Counted from the stretch's first letter, positions 52,715-61,049 are shown. The stretch: DNA of 64,000 bases from Byssovorax sp. (GCA_025362495.1 JANYGI010000102.1:124001-188000), one strand, 5' to 3'. Numbers and translations are program-made. Notes: generated from the sequence alone by a model not told the origin.

Positions 52715-53341
52715 TCAGCTCGGGGATGGCTTCTTGTCGGACGCCTTCTTCTCGGCGTCGGCTGCGGCCTTCTTCTCGGCGCGCGCCTCCGTCGCTCGCG
52801 CCCGCGCCTGCTTCGTCAGATCGCCGAACGCATTGAGCACCGGCGCCAGAACAGCGCGATGGGCCGCGCTCGAGAGAGCCAGTGTCCGCGCCAGGGCCAG
52901 CGCCAGCAGGCCGGGGCCGACGACCATCTCGCCCGTGTGCAATGAATCGTCGCCGAAGCTGCGGGCCAGCTTCTCGAACCGCGCCTGGATCTTCTGCTCG
53001 TACTCCCACCGATAGAGGCGGCGCGAGAGCAACTCCGGCTCGAATTTCTCGGGATCGGTACCGAAATCGGCGTCGCCGAGGCCGCTGAAGTACTTGAGAA
53101 GATCGCTCTCCTTGCCGTCCTTGGGCATCAGCAGATTGAAGAGCAGGTGAAGCGGAGTGCCGAGCACGCCCAGGCTGCGTCCGATGCTGTGGGTCCGCTC
53201 GTGCTGCGTTTGCTGGACGAGGCCCGCCCACCTGGCCTCCAGGACATCGAGCTGCTGGTTACTCTCGGCGTAGAGGGCGTCGAGCTCGGCCTTGGTGAGA
53301 TCGTCGATGTCTTTCGGAGTCGCCACGGTCTGTTTGGTCAT
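52715..53341 (-). CDS. Hypothetical protein, 208 residues
   Basis: Soluble, mostly helical protein with no recognised family. Features: an acidic start (DDLTKAELDALYAESNQQLD, coil-like), a moderately hydrophobic centre (GEMVVGPGLLALALARTLAL), and a Lys/Ala-rich C-terminal tail (EKKAAADAEKKASDKKPSPS). The ATG at 53341 has GGGAG 8 bp upstream, and a good -35/-10 pair lies further up (53361-53390), which supports it as a real gene. A structural or nucleoid-associated role is possible from the tail, but nothing decides it. Confidence 0.65.
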   Translation of the reverse strand: MTKQTVATPKDIDDLTKAELDALYAESNQQLDVLEARWAGLVQQTQHERTHSIGRSLGVLGTPLHLLFNLLMPKDGKESDLLKYFSGLGDADFGTDPEKFEPELLSRRLYRWEYEQKIQARFEKLARSFGDDSLHTGEMVVGPGLLALALARTLALSSAAHRAVLAPVLNAFGDLTKQARARATEARAEKKAAADAEKKASDKKPSPS

Positions 53342-53360
53342 TGGAATCTCCCTGTGACCC

Positions 53361-53390
53361 AGGTAACAGGATGTGAAATCATCCAGTCAA
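53361..53390 (-). promoter_or_regulatory. Candidate sigma70 promoter for the 208-residue gene
   Basis: On the minus strand TTGACT (plus 53385-53390) and TTACCT (53361-53366) are separated by 18 bp, and the ribosome site GGGAG follows. It is the clearest housekeeping-type promoter seen by eye in this window. Confidence 0.45.
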
Positions 53391-53632
53391 GACGAAACTG
53401 TTCGACCGAGCACGAAATGTGTCGTTCGCAGGCGGAAGCCAAAGCGCCGTCGGTGGGGAGTCGGTGTGTAGTGGGGCACGCCGCGCACCTGGTGAGATAC
53501 CGGGCCGCGCCCCACCGACGAGCTTCTTCATCAGCACGGTGGCCTGGTCTGTCGGTCGGGCAAGCCTGCGTGCTCAGCCAAGCGCGCCCGTCGTCCGCGG
53601 GGCGGGCAGCGCCGTACTCTTTGCTATTGACC

Positions 53633-53649
53633 GGCACCTTAAAGGTGCC
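53633..53649. promoter_or_regulatory. Candidate MqsA operator upstream of mqsR
   Basis: GGCACCTTAAAGGTGCC is an 8+1+8 palindrome 12 bp before the mqsR start. Its core ACCT-N3-AGGT matches the ACCT-N3-AGGT core of the operators bound by E. coli MqsA. A TTGACC hexamer abuts it (53627-53632), so repressor binding would cover the promoter. Confidence 0.6.
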
Positions 53650-53660
53650 AAAGTGTCGCG

Positions 53661-53963
53661 GTGGAAAAACGGCGCGCCCACTACGCGCTCGACACGATCA
53701 AGGCGACCTTCTCCACCCCGACGGCGCTGCGAATCACCAGGAGCGCCCTGACGTGTGCTCGCCACCTGGGCATCGACCTCGAAGGCATCATCGCCGTCGT
53801 TCAAGGGACGACACGCGAGCAGTTCTACAAGTCGATGACGAGCGATGCCAGCAGCGCCGTGGGGCAGGACGTCTATCACGTGCCGTGCGGTAGCGTCGTA
53901 CTTTACGTCAAATTCACGACGGATCTGGAAGGATATCTCGTGATCTCGTTCAAGGAGAAATAG
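53661..53963 (+). CDS. mqsR: MqsR-family toxin (RNA interferase)
   Basis: 100-residue toxin of the RelE-like MqsR family, which cuts mRNA at GC-type sites when the antitoxin is lost. It is close to the E. coli protein along its whole length: start MEKR, ALRITRSAL, LGIDLEGI, REQFYKSMTSD, GQDVYHVPCG and the final VISFKEK. The Lys in FYKSM and the Gln in GQDVY correspond to catalytic residues known in E. coli. It starts with GTG at 53661. Two base pairs separate it from mqsA, in the usual toxin-first order. Confidence 0.92.
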   Translation: MEKRRAHYALDTIKATFSTPTALRITRSALTCARHLGIDLEGIIAVVQGTTREQFYKSMTSDASSAVGQDVYHVPCGSVVLYVKFTTDLEGYLVISFKEK

Positions 53964-53965
53964 CC

Positions 53966-54424
53966 GTGGCCAAGGACGTCAAGACTCAACCGTGCGTCGA
54001 ATGCGGCGGCCCCATGCGGTACGAGGTGCGCGACGACGTGCTGGAGTACAAGGGGCAGACTCGCACGGTTCCCACGCTCGGCTGGTGGTGTACCCGGTGC
54101 GATGAAGCGATCCTGACGGGGGAGCCCCTCCTCGCGAGTGAGCGAGCGTTTCAGGAGCTCAAGGCCGAGGTCGACCATGTGCTGGCGCCCGGGGATGTCG
54201 CCCGGGTTCGCAAGACGCTCGGCCTCAGCCAGCGTCGCGCGGGCGAGCTGCTCGGCGGCGGGCCACGCGCCTTTCAGAAGTACGAGGCCGGCAAGCAGGC
54301 GGTGAGCGTGCCGATGAGCCACCTGCTCCGGCTCCTCGGCAAAGATCCGTCGCGCCTCCAGGAGATCGCGCCGCCGGAGCCGGCGAAGAGCGAGCCGAAG
54401 CCGGCGCGGAAGAAGTCGGCGTAG
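53966..54424 (+). CDS. mqsA: MqsA-family antitoxin/repressor
   Basis: 152-residue antitoxin. The N-terminal zinc domain uses Cys10 and Cys13 (PCVECGG) and Cys42 and Cys45 (WWCTRCDEA). A linker and a HTH_3/Cro-like domain follow (VRKTLGLSQRRAGELLGGGP, AFQKYEAGKQ), the DNA-binding helix that recognises the operator upstream of mqsR. A basic tail (SEPKPARKKSA) ends it. The GTG start at 53966 is preceded by AAGGAG. It neutralises MqsR and represses the operon. Confidence 0.92.
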   Translation: MAKDVKTQPCVECGGPMRYEVRDDVLEYKGQTRTVPTLGWWCTRCDEAILTGEPLLASERAFQELKAEVDHVLAPGDVARVRKTLGLSQRRAGELLGGGPRAFQKYEAGKQAVSVPMSHLLRLLGKDPSRLQEIAPPEPAKSEPKPARKKSA

Positions 54425-54543
54425 GCACCGCGGCGTGCTCGCCGGGGTTTCACACTCCCCATCTTGCCGAGGGGAACGGAGCGGGCACATCGCGAGGCCG
54501 CCATTGCTCCCCGGGCCGTCCGCGGCGTACGTTCTCGCCGCCC

Positions 54544-55062
54544 ATGTCCACCAAGCGCGACGTCCTTGCCCACCTCACCCGCGACGAGCTGATCGCCGTC
54601 GTCGACCGCTTCAGCCTGCCAGTGCCCGATCGGCGCGTCCGGGAGGGCCTGGTCGAGGCCGTGGCCGCATCGAAGAAGGCGACGCTCGCGGAGATCTTGC
54701 CGGGGTATTCGCGGGACCGGCTCGAGGAGCTTTGCCGCGCGCTCGGGCTCGACGACGGGGGGAAGGAGAAAGCGCCGATCGTGGAGCGCATCGTCGGGCT
54801 GGGGCTGTCTCACGATGGGGAAGAGAAGGACCGCAAGGGCGCAAGGGACGCAAGGGACGCAAGGGAGCCGGAAGAATCATCGGTTTCCTCCGGCCCCCTT
54901 GCGCTCCCTGCGCCCTTGCGGTCGACTCCGAGCCCGTCTGCAAAGGGAGCAGCGCGGTCGGGGAGCGGGGGTGTGGCGGCTCCGGTCGAGATCGCGCCTG
55001 GCGTCAAGCTGACGATTGATGCGCTCGAACGGTACTTGTGGTCGGCGGCCGATGCCTGTTGA
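54544..55062 (+). pseudogene. Type I restriction-modification HsdM remnant (SAP-like N-terminus only)
   Basis: 172-residue frame. Residues 1-85 (DVLAHLTRDELIAVVDRFSL, LEELCRALGLDDGGKEKAPI) form a short helical SAP-like module. The frame ends GVKLTIDALERYLWSAADAC and stops. LERYLWSAAD is, as I know the family, where N6-adenine methylases of type I systems begin their methylase body (LWGAADILRGSID...). Everything after it, including the methylase motifs, is missing. The linker (54829-54923) is a REP-like palindrome. It is therefore read as a truncated hsdM, supported by the adjacent YgjP-like gene, which often accompanies type I systems. Confidence 0.6.
54829..54923. repeat. REP-like 95-bp palindrome inside the HsdM remnant
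   Basis: The left arm is GACCGCAAGGGCGCAAGGGA then further CGCAAGGGA units; the right arm, read in reverse complement, is GACCGCAAGGGCGCAGGGAG. Several 9-bp direct units (CGCAAGGGA) are embedded. It can fold into a long hairpin and is translated as part of the linker of the remnant protein. Confidence 0.7.
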
Positions 55063-55200
55063 GCGTATGGGCTTCATGTCACCCTCTTCTCGGGCGTCAA
55101 CCTCGAGCTGGGACTCTGCGTTTCGCTGGACCCCGTGCTCATGACATCAGCCAGCGTGCCGCCAGGCCCAGGAAGGCTTACGCGCGGCGGTGTTGCAACG

Positions 55201-55704
55201 ATGCTCCGTCGAGGGTGGCTCGCGTGGGAGTGGGACCCGGATGAAGGCCCGATTCAGGTACTTGTCGGAGTGCCGCAGCCTGCCCCGCTCACGCTGGAGC
55301 ACGGCTGGCTGCGGATCGGCATGCCTGGCCTGATCGAGGAGCCGCACCGCGCGGGCTACGCGCGCGCCGCCCTCGTCGATTGGTATGTTCGCCGCGCGAC
55401 GAGCCGCGTGCCGGAGCGGATCGCCGCGTGGGCCGAGATCCTGAGCGTGCCTGTCCCGCGCGTGGTGATCTGCGAGCCGAAGAAGCGCTGGGGGAGCTGT
55501 CACCCGAGCGGGGTTGTCCGGCTCAACTGGCGCATCATCCAGGCGCCCGCGCGGCTCGTGGTCTACGTGATCGCGCACGAGCTCTGCCACCTGCGGCACG
55601 AGGGGCATGGGCGGCAATTCTGGGCGGCGCTCGGCCGAGGGATGCCCGACTACGGGGCGCGACGCGAGCGGCTCCGCGACATGGGGGCGCGCCTCGTGTG
55701 GTGA
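55201..55704 (+). CDS. YgjP/DUF45-type zinc metallopeptidase
   Basis: 167-residue cytoplasmic metallopeptidase-like protein. The zinc motif is AHELCHLRHEGHGRQFWAAL (H-E-x-x-H...H). The preceding RWGSCHPSGVVRLNWRII and the following GRGMPDYGARRERLRDMGA are standard for the YgjP family. The N-terminus (to about residue 50) is divergent and could be wrongly started; in-frame GTG/ATG candidates exist at 55135 and 55141. Family members commonly sit beside type I restriction-modification genes, as here next to the HsdM remnant. The target is unknown. Confidence 0.82.
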   Translation: MLRRGWLAWEWDPDEGPIQVLVGVPQPAPLTLEHGWLRIGMPGLIEEPHRAGYARAALVDWYVRRATSRVPERIAAWAEILSVPVPRVVICEPKKRWGSCHPSGVVRLNWRIIQAPARLVVYVIAHELCHLRHEGHGRQFWAALGRGMPDYGARRERLRDMGARLVW

Positions 55705-55757
55705 GACGCGGAGCGGCGGCGTCCGCTTGCTGGCGCGCGCCGCTCCAAATCGCTCCC

Positions 55758-56126
55758 TCAGGCGCGCGTATCGAGCCCGGTCGCGACCTTCTTCCGGTGC
55801 GATCGCCGCCGGTCGGCCGCGCCCGCCGACGGCTGCAGCACCTGAATGACGACGAACCGCCCCGACGCCTGGAGCGACGCCGGGCCCGCGGCGATGCCCC
55901 CGGGATCGGCGGGATCTCGCATCAACAGGAGCTGCGAGAACCCGTGGTTCACCACCGAGAGCGCGTCGATGGTCGAGAGGCCCTGAGCGCAGAGCAGCGC
56001 CAGGAGCTCCGTCGTCGGGAGCGGGCCCTTGCGCCGGAGGAGCTTCACCGAGGCGCGGAGGAAGCCCTCGCGCCGCTCGCTCGAGAGACCCTTGGATGCA
56101 CGTGTGTTGCCCGCAGTCCGCGCCAT
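55758..56126 (-). CDS. Hypothetical protein, 122 residues
   Basis: Small basic protein with a helix-rich middle (FLRASVKLLRRKGPLPTTELLALL, then CAQGLSTIDALSVVNHGFSQ) that looks like a winged helix, and a Lys/Arg tail. No family was recognised. The ATG at 56126 has no strong ribosome site. It lies on the minus strand next to the restriction-modification debris, so it may be part of the accessory patch. Confidence 0.5.
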   Translation of the reverse strand: MARTAGNTRASKGLSSERREGFLRASVKLLRRKGPLPTTELLALLCAQGLSTIDALSVVNHGFSQLLLMRDPADPGGIAAGPASLQASGRFVVIQVLQPSAGAADRRRSHRKKVATGLDTRA

Positions 56127-56190
56127 GTACCTCCCAGACTACACGGCGCGGCGCGTCCGCGAACGACATTTTTTCGAGGGGCGCCGAGGG

Positions 56191-56535
56191 TCAGAATCCG
56201 GGGCAGCCGAACTGCCGCGCGATCTGCCAGCACGCCGGCAGGCCGGGCACGGGCGGCACGACCGGGTTGGGGCCAGAGGGGATGTTGTTGTACCGGGCGC
56301 AGCTCACCACGGCTCCGCCGATCATGCGCACGTTGAGGACGCCGAGGATCGTCCCGCCGCCGTTGGTGCAGTCGAGGGAGAAGGCCTGAGGGGGCTCGGC
56401 GATCGGGCCCGGTCCCGGCCCAGGGCCGTACTCGTCGCCGGCGGAGGCGACAGCCGTCATCAAGGCGAACGCGGACACCAGCGCGAGGCCAGCGGCCGAG
56501 TGGAGAACACGGATCGCGCGCGGAGACGTCTTCAT
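56191..56535 (-). CDS. Small secreted protein, 114 residues
   Basis: Signal peptide about 1-32 (VLHSAAGLALVSAFALMTAVA, cleavage after ASA), then a Gly/Pro stretch (DEYGPGPGPGPIAEPP) and a short Cys-containing domain (SLDCTNGGGTILGVLNVRMI, VVSCARYNNI, CWQIARQFGCPGF) with four Cys, likely two disulfides. No family was recognised. The ATG at 56535 gives a proper signal peptide; a longer frame upstream does not. Confidence 0.6.
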   Translation of the reverse strand: MKTSPRAIRVLHSAAGLALVSAFALMTAVASAGDEYGPGPGPGPIAEPPQAFSLDCTNGGGTILGVLNVRMIGGAVVSCARYNNIPSGPNPVVPPVPGLPACWQIARQFGCPGF

Positions 56536-56724
56536 ACATGCCTCGTGGTTCACTCGAGGCCTCGCGGGCAAACGCTGCTCGACGCAGCCTCGATTGCCTC
56601 GTCCGTTTGCAACGGAGGTGCCAGGCGCGCACGTCACGTCAGCGCACGATCGCCGATCGATCCAGGCCTGGAGAGGGCGCGAAGGCGAGAGTATCGGGGG
56701 GCCGTGGAGCCGTGGAGCAGCCGC

Positions 56725-58395
56725 TCAAGGCGAGAGTCGGCGGACGTCGCGCGTCGGCAAGGCGAAATGGAACGTGGTGCCGCGCCCGGCCTCGCTCTCG
56801 ACCCAGAGCCGCCCGTTCTGCGCGTCGACGAGGCCCTTGACGATGGGCAGGCCGAGCCCGATGCCGCGGCGATCGGAGCGCTTGGCTTGCCAGTACCGAT
56901 CGAAGATGTGGGCCAGATCGTCGGCAGGAATGCCAGGGCCGCTGTCGCGCACCGCGAGGTGGATCTCGTCCGGCAGAGCCTCGACGGTGACGGCGATCGT
57001 CCCGCCCTCCGGGGTGAACTTGACGGCGTTGCCGAGCAGGTTCGAGAGCACCTGGAGAGTCCGCTCGCGATCGAGCCAGGCGACGGCGCCGACGGGACAG
57101 AGGCTCGTGAGCTGCTGGGATCGCTCGCGAGCCTGGGGGTGGATCATCTCCACGGCCTCGTCGACCAGGGGCCCGAGGGGGTGGGGGCCGAGCTCGACCG
57201 ACAGGCCCGCTCCGCGCAGGCGCTCGAAATCGAGGAGATCCTTGATCATCCCGGCCATTCGTCGGCCGTTGCGATCGATGATCTTCACGCACTGCGCCAG
57301 GGTCGCGGGATCGGTGCGCTCGGCCTCCTCGGCGAGGACGGCCGCAGCGGAGATGATGGCGAAGAGGGGATTGCGGAGATCGTGGGAGACGATGGCGAGG
57401 AGATCGTCGCGCATGACCGCCGCGGCGCGGAGCTGCTCTTCCGCGGCGGTGAGCTCGATTGCCGAGCTCAGCAGGGCGGCCAGCGAGGCGATGAGATCGA
57501 TCTCGTCCGGCGTGAACCTCCGCACCGAGCGGGTATAGACGCCGAGGACACCGTACATGCGCCGGCCGTCGATGGCGACGACGATACCGCTCGTCACCCG
57601 GGGATCGTGGCGCAGGGCCGCGGACGAGGCGCCCTCTCCGCTCGTCGAGGCGCCGAAGACGACAGGGACCGAGCCGCCGAGAGCGCGAGCTTCCCAGGTG
57701 GCCCCGTCGTCGTGGGGGCCCGGCGGAGCCGCGCTGGGCCAGCCCGAGCCCGTCCCGAGCTGGAAGCCCTGGCCCTCGTGGAAGGGGAAGATCCCCGCGA
57801 GATCGGCCTCGAGCGTCTCGCACACCGAGGTCGTCACCTCGGCGAAGAGGCTTTGCACGTCGTGCCGCGCGAGGAGGTGATTCTCCACCCGCGCCAGCAG
57901 CTCGCGCTGGCGCGCCCGGCCCTGGATCTCGCCCAGGCGCTCTTTCTCGAGCGCCACCATGGCTTGATCGGCCAGCGAAGAGAGCAGCCACTCTTCCTCG
58001 TCTTCCGGGATGACGGTCGCGCCGCGGACGACGGCGAGAGCGCCAGTCACCTTGCCACCAACGATGAGCGGTACGGTGACCGCGTTGTCCTCGAAGGCCT
58101 CGCCCAGGATCGTGCCCAGGAGCTCTTCCAGCGTGGCGTCCGGCGCTCCGACGCGCGGGCCGAGGAGATCGGCCGCGACCGCGTGGGTCGCGCGCACCTC
58201 GAGGCGCCCTTGCCCGTCGTAGAGCAGCACGGCTGCGCGCGAGCCGTCGAGGAGCAGAGCGGCCTCGGTCACAGCGAGCGAGAGGACTTGATCGAGCGAG
58301 GTCGCGTGGGTGAGGGCCCGGCTCACCTCGGTGAGCTTGCGAAGGCGACGGAAGCGAGGCGCCTCCGCGTCGAGCGCTGTGGCAACCTCACTCAA
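56725..58395 (-). CDS. GAF-domain sensor histidine kinase
   Basis: 556-residue cytoplasmic kinase. Two GAF-type sensor domains (about residues 30-155 and 180-320), a HisKA domain with the phosphoacceptor in VSHDLRNPLFAIISA, and a HATPase domain (NLLGNAVKFTPEGG, RDSGPGIPADDL, IGLGLPIVKGL) that looks complete. The start is a TTG at 58395, overlapping the KaiC-like stop by 8 bp, so it is coupled to that gene. It is the third gene of an operon with a receiver protein and a KaiC-like ATPase; it could read the ATPase state, but that is inference. Confidence 0.88.
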   Translation of the reverse strand: MSEVATALDAEAPRFRRLRKLTEVSRALTHATSLDQVLSLAVTEAALLLDGSRAAVLLYDGQGRLEVRATHAVAADLLGPRVGAPDATLEELLGTILGEAFEDNAVTVPLIVGGKVTGALAVVRGATVIPEDEEEWLLSSLADQAMVALEKERLGEIQGRARQRELLARVENHLLARHDVQSLFAEVTTSVCETLEADLAGIFPFHEGQGFQLGTGSGWPSAAPPGPHDDGATWEARALGGSVPVVFGASTSGEGASSAALRHDPRVTSGIVVAIDGRRMYGVLGVYTRSVRRFTPDEIDLIASLAALLSSAIELTAAEEQLRAAAVMRDDLLAIVSHDLRNPLFAIISAAAVLAEEAERTDPATLAQCVKIIDRNGRRMAGMIKDLLDFERLRGAGLSVELGPHPLGPLVDEAVEMIHPQARERSQQLTSLCPVGAVAWLDRERTLQVLSNLLGNAVKFTPEGGTIAVTVEALPDEIHLAVRDSGPGIPADDLAHIFDRYWQAKRSDRRGIGLGLPIVKGLVDAQNGRLWVESEAGRGTTFHFALPTRDVRRLSP

Positions 58396-59806
58396 TCTCG
58401 ATTCCCGTCGCGGTGATCTGGAAATCGTGGGGCTGGTGATCGTGGGCGCTGCCCCGGGCCTTCACCACCCGGATGGTGCGCGTGATCGGCTTGCGCGACG
58501 TCTGCTCGAGCAGGATGAAGGCGTCCGAAAGGTAGCTGAGGCGGCTCCCGTGGAAGGAATTGAACCCCTCGAGCACGCCGGTCGTTTCCATGACGAAGAT
58601 GCTGGTCACGCCGCGCACCGTGAAGTGCTGTATCAGCGCGTAGAGGTACTCGTGCAGGCGCTGCGGATCGCTCGACGCCGTGGCCAGATCGCCGATGGCG
58701 TCGATGACGATGCGGCGGATGTTGTTCTCGGTCACGAGGCGAAAGAGCTCGACCAGGATGCTGTCGATCTGGAGCTCGACGGGAGATCGGTAGAGCAGGC
58801 TGAGCCCGCGTCGCGTGGCGTCTTCCACGTCGATCCCGAACCCGTGAATGATCGCCGCGAGCTGCGACGGGTTCTCCTGGAAGTTGGCGTAGACGGCGGG
58901 CTCGCCGCGGGCCAGGCCCTCGAGCACGAACTTGAGGCCGAGCGTCGTCTTGCCCGAGCCGCTCGGACCGGCGATGAGCATGCTCGATCCCCGCCAGGGG
59001 CCGCCGCCCAGCATCTTGTCGAGCGCCGGCACGCCCGAGGAGACGCGGTCTTTCAGCGTGGTGTACGTCTTCGGGAACTCGGGCGAGACGAGGCGAGGAT
59101 AGATGTCGAGCCCGGCGTCCGTGATCCGGAATCCGTGGGCGCCCTCGCGGTAGCGGCTGCCGCGGAGCTTGCGCACGCGGAGAAACCGCTCGTCGCGCGC
59201 GCCCAGCTCCTGGCGGCTGAACTGGATGATGCCGTCGGCGACCGCGAACTCCGGGAGGATCGCGGCGTGCTCCTCGCCGTACTCGCCGACGAGGAACGTG
59301 GTCGCCTCGTAGGCGGAGAGCAGCCCGGAGAGCTCGTAAAGCATGCTCCGCATCGCCGGGACCGACGGCGCCAGATCGTGGATGGCTTTGAACGAGTCGA
59401 TGACGATGATCTTGGGCCCGATCGACTCGACCGACTCGCGGATCCGCGGGACGAGCGCGGCGATGCCGCCGGACGCGAGCTCGGCGCCGATGTCCTCGTA
59501 GATGATCTGACTGCCAATCTTCGCTTCGTCGAAGAAGGGGAATTGCTGGAGGTACTTGACGACCTTCTGCAGCGGCTCGCTCATCGTGGTCAGGATGAGG
59601 ATCGGCCGTTCCTCGCCCGCGTTGTGGAAGACGAGCTGCTCGATGAAGATCGTCTTGCCGGTGCCGGGCTGGCCCATGACGACGTTGATGGAGTCGACCG
59701 GGAAGCCGCCTCCGAGGATCTCGTCGGCCTGGGCGTTGCCGGTGGTGATCCGGGCGAGGACCTCGGGCTCGTGGGGGGGAGAGCTCGGCTGTTCGGTTCG
59801 GGTCAT
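58388..59806 (-). CDS. KaiC-like double RecA-domain ATPase
   Basis: 472-residue protein with two KaiC/RecA domains. Domain 1 (about residues 20-235): Walker A MGQPGTGKTIF (45-52), Walker B IIVIDSFKAI. Domain 2 (about residues 250-470): Walker A AGPSGSGKTTLG (280-287), Walker B RRIVIDAIGDL. It resembles the KaiC family in the GarK/circadian-clock-like signalling sense, without KaiA or KaiB nearby. The paired catalytic Glu seen in true clock KaiC is not clearly kept (MSEP and FQEN at those positions). ATG at 59806 overlaps the receiver stop (ATGA). It probably acts as an ATP-dependent oligomeric switch. Confidence 0.88.
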   Translation of the reverse strand: MTRTEQPSSPPHEPEVLARITTGNAQADEILGGGFPVDSINVVMGQPGTGKTIFIEQLVFHNAGEERPILILTTMSEPLQKVVKYLQQFPFFDEAKIGSQIIYEDIGAELASGGIAALVPRIRESVESIGPKIIVIDSFKAIHDLAPSVPAMRSMLYELSGLLSAYEATTFLVGEYGEEHAAILPEFAVADGIIQFSRQELGARDERFLRVRKLRGSRYREGAHGFRITDAGLDIYPRLVSPEFPKTYTTLKDRVSSGVPALDKMLGGGPWRGSSMLIAGPSGSGKTTLGLKFVLEGLARGEPAVYANFQENPSQLAAIIHGFGIDVEDATRRGLSLLYRSPVELQIDSILVELFRLVTENNIRRIVIDAIGDLATASSDPQRLHEYLYALIQHFTVRGVTSIFVMETTGVLEGFNSFHGSRLSYLSDAFILLEQTSRKPITRTIRVVKARGSAHDHQPHDFQITATGIEIE

Positions 59807-60189
59807 GATTCCTCGCGGCGCGTCGGCGCGTCCGGTCCACCGAGCACGCTCGCCACCCTGTCGATGAGCTTGCGCTGCGTCAGGGGCTTCTTGATGAAGT
59901 CGTCGGCGCCCGCTTCGCGCGAGCGCACCATCGCCGCCATGATGCTGAAGACGACGATCTTGATGTGCTTCGTCGCGGGATCGCCCTTGATGCGTTTGCA
60001 GAGCGCCAGCCCGTCGATCTTGCGGACCATGATCTCGGTGATGATGACGTCGGGGGGCGACTCGGTCAGCCGGACGAGGGCCTCGGCGCCGTCGGTCGCG
60101 AACGTCACGGTGTGGCCCGCGGCCGTCAGGAACGCGCGCGAGAGCTCACGCGCGTGAGCATCGCCGTCGACGATGAGCACGCTGGGCAT
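59803..60189 (-). CDS. Receiver-domain protein with Asp-to-Glu phosphoacceptor
   Basis: 128-residue single receiver domain. The acidic pocket is at Asp8/Asp10 (VLIVDGDAHAR), the conserved Ser82 at VVFSIM, and Lys101 at FIKKPL. The phosphoacceptor position, normally Asp, is Glu52 in DVIITEIMVRKIDG. Receivers with Glu there often behave as if permanently phosphorylated. It has no output domain, so it would act by binding, perhaps to the KaiC-like ATPase encoded next (ATGA overlap). First gene of the operon; start ATG at 60189. Confidence 0.87.
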   Translation of the reverse strand: MPSVLIVDGDAHARELSRAFLTAAGHTVTFATDGAEALVRLTESPPDVIITEIMVRKIDGLALCKRIKGDPATKHIKIVVFSIMAAMVRSREAGADDFIKKPLTQRKLIDRVASVLGGPDAPTRREES

Positions 60190-60677
60190 TGTCAGGCGAG
60201 TTCCAGGAAACGCACGGCGCCATAGGCTCACGAGCGCCGGGCCGCGTCAACCACCACGGCCGCGGCCGCAGGGGCGACGGCGCGACGACAAAACCTCTGC
60301 AAGTGAGCGCCTCCCCGGGGGGAGTGTTAGCTGCGAGGGCCGCGCCCCGGCGCGATTGTGGCTTCGACCTCACCGCGGCAGCGGCGCTTGGACGCGGGAT
60401 CGGCGCACGGCGGAATCGTGCTGACGCGCGCACGGGGCGCGACTGTCGATATGTGGCGTTATTGTGCGACGTCGCGCGCGGAAAGCGCTGTTTTGCGGTG
60501 GATCCGGGGTGCACACCGGCGGATCGCACGCGTCGTGCGCTTGGCCCCGTGATTGCTTGGTGGGTCGGCACGCACCCGAGAAGGCACTCCGCGGAGGACG
60601 CCTGTACGGGTAATCCACCCTCGGTTCCATTTCCGGATCGGCGTCGCCAGAGCGAGCGTCGTTTCACGGAGGCTATC
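60190..60677. other. Non-coding region between the KaiC-like operon and glsB-like gene
   Basis: About 490 bp between divergent genes with no supported gene; a longer frame leading into the GlsB-like protein has no start with a ribosome site and no motifs. It should contain the promoters of both operons, but no clear -35/-10 was seen by eye. Confidence 0.5.
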
Positions 60678-60935
60678 ATGTCGACCATCCTCTTTCTCGT
60701 GTTCGGTCTCATCGTCGGCGCCCTCGCTCGCTTGATCGTGCCGGGCAAGGATCCGGGCGGGTGGATCGTCTCGATGGTGCTCGGCGTCGTCGGCTCGTTC
60801 CTCGGCGGATTCCTCGGGCGCGCGCTCTCGATCTACCGTGAAGGCGAGCCGGCCGGCTTCGTGATGTCGCTCCTCGGCGCGGTCATCGTCGTCGCTATTT
60901 ATCACGCCATCGCCCACCGTCGCGCGCTGGCCTGA
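60678..60935 (+). CDS. GlsB/YeaQ/YmgE-family small membrane protein
   Basis: 85-residue membrane protein with three hydrophobic segments. The family pattern is seen in ILFLVFGLIVGALARLIVPG then KDPGGWIVSMVLGVVGSFLG and FVMSLLGAVIVVAIYHAI. Such proteins (transglycosylase-associated, stress-linked) are of unknown function. GGAGG lies 6 bp before the ATG at 60678. It faces away from the KaiC-like operon. Confidence 0.88.
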   Translation: MSTILFLVFGLIVGALARLIVPGKDPGGWIVSMVLGVVGSFLGGFLGRALSIYREGEPAGFVMSLLGAVIVVAIYHAIAHRRALA

Positions 60936-61049
60936 GCACCCGATGTCGGCGCACGGGTCGGCGGGCAGCTGCTCAGCGACCGCCTCGCGTCCCGACGTCG
61001 TCGGCCAGTGTCCGCGTCAACCCGACCCTCTTCCGAGAGACGACGAGCC

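Noticed and set aside
53338-53637. 99-codon minus-strand frame upstream of mqsR
   Set aside because: No motif, Arg-rich shadow-like composition, and it overlaps the promoter of the 208-residue gene and the MqsA operator region.
54544-55062. Complete small SAP-domain protein
   Set aside because: It is possible, but the C-terminus stops inside a recognisable HsdM methylase start and lies beside a YgjP gene, so a truncated HsdM explains it better.
60189-60677. N-terminal extension of the GlsB-like protein
   Set aside because: The frame stays open but has no start with a ribosome site; GGAGG and the family N-terminus place the start at 60678.
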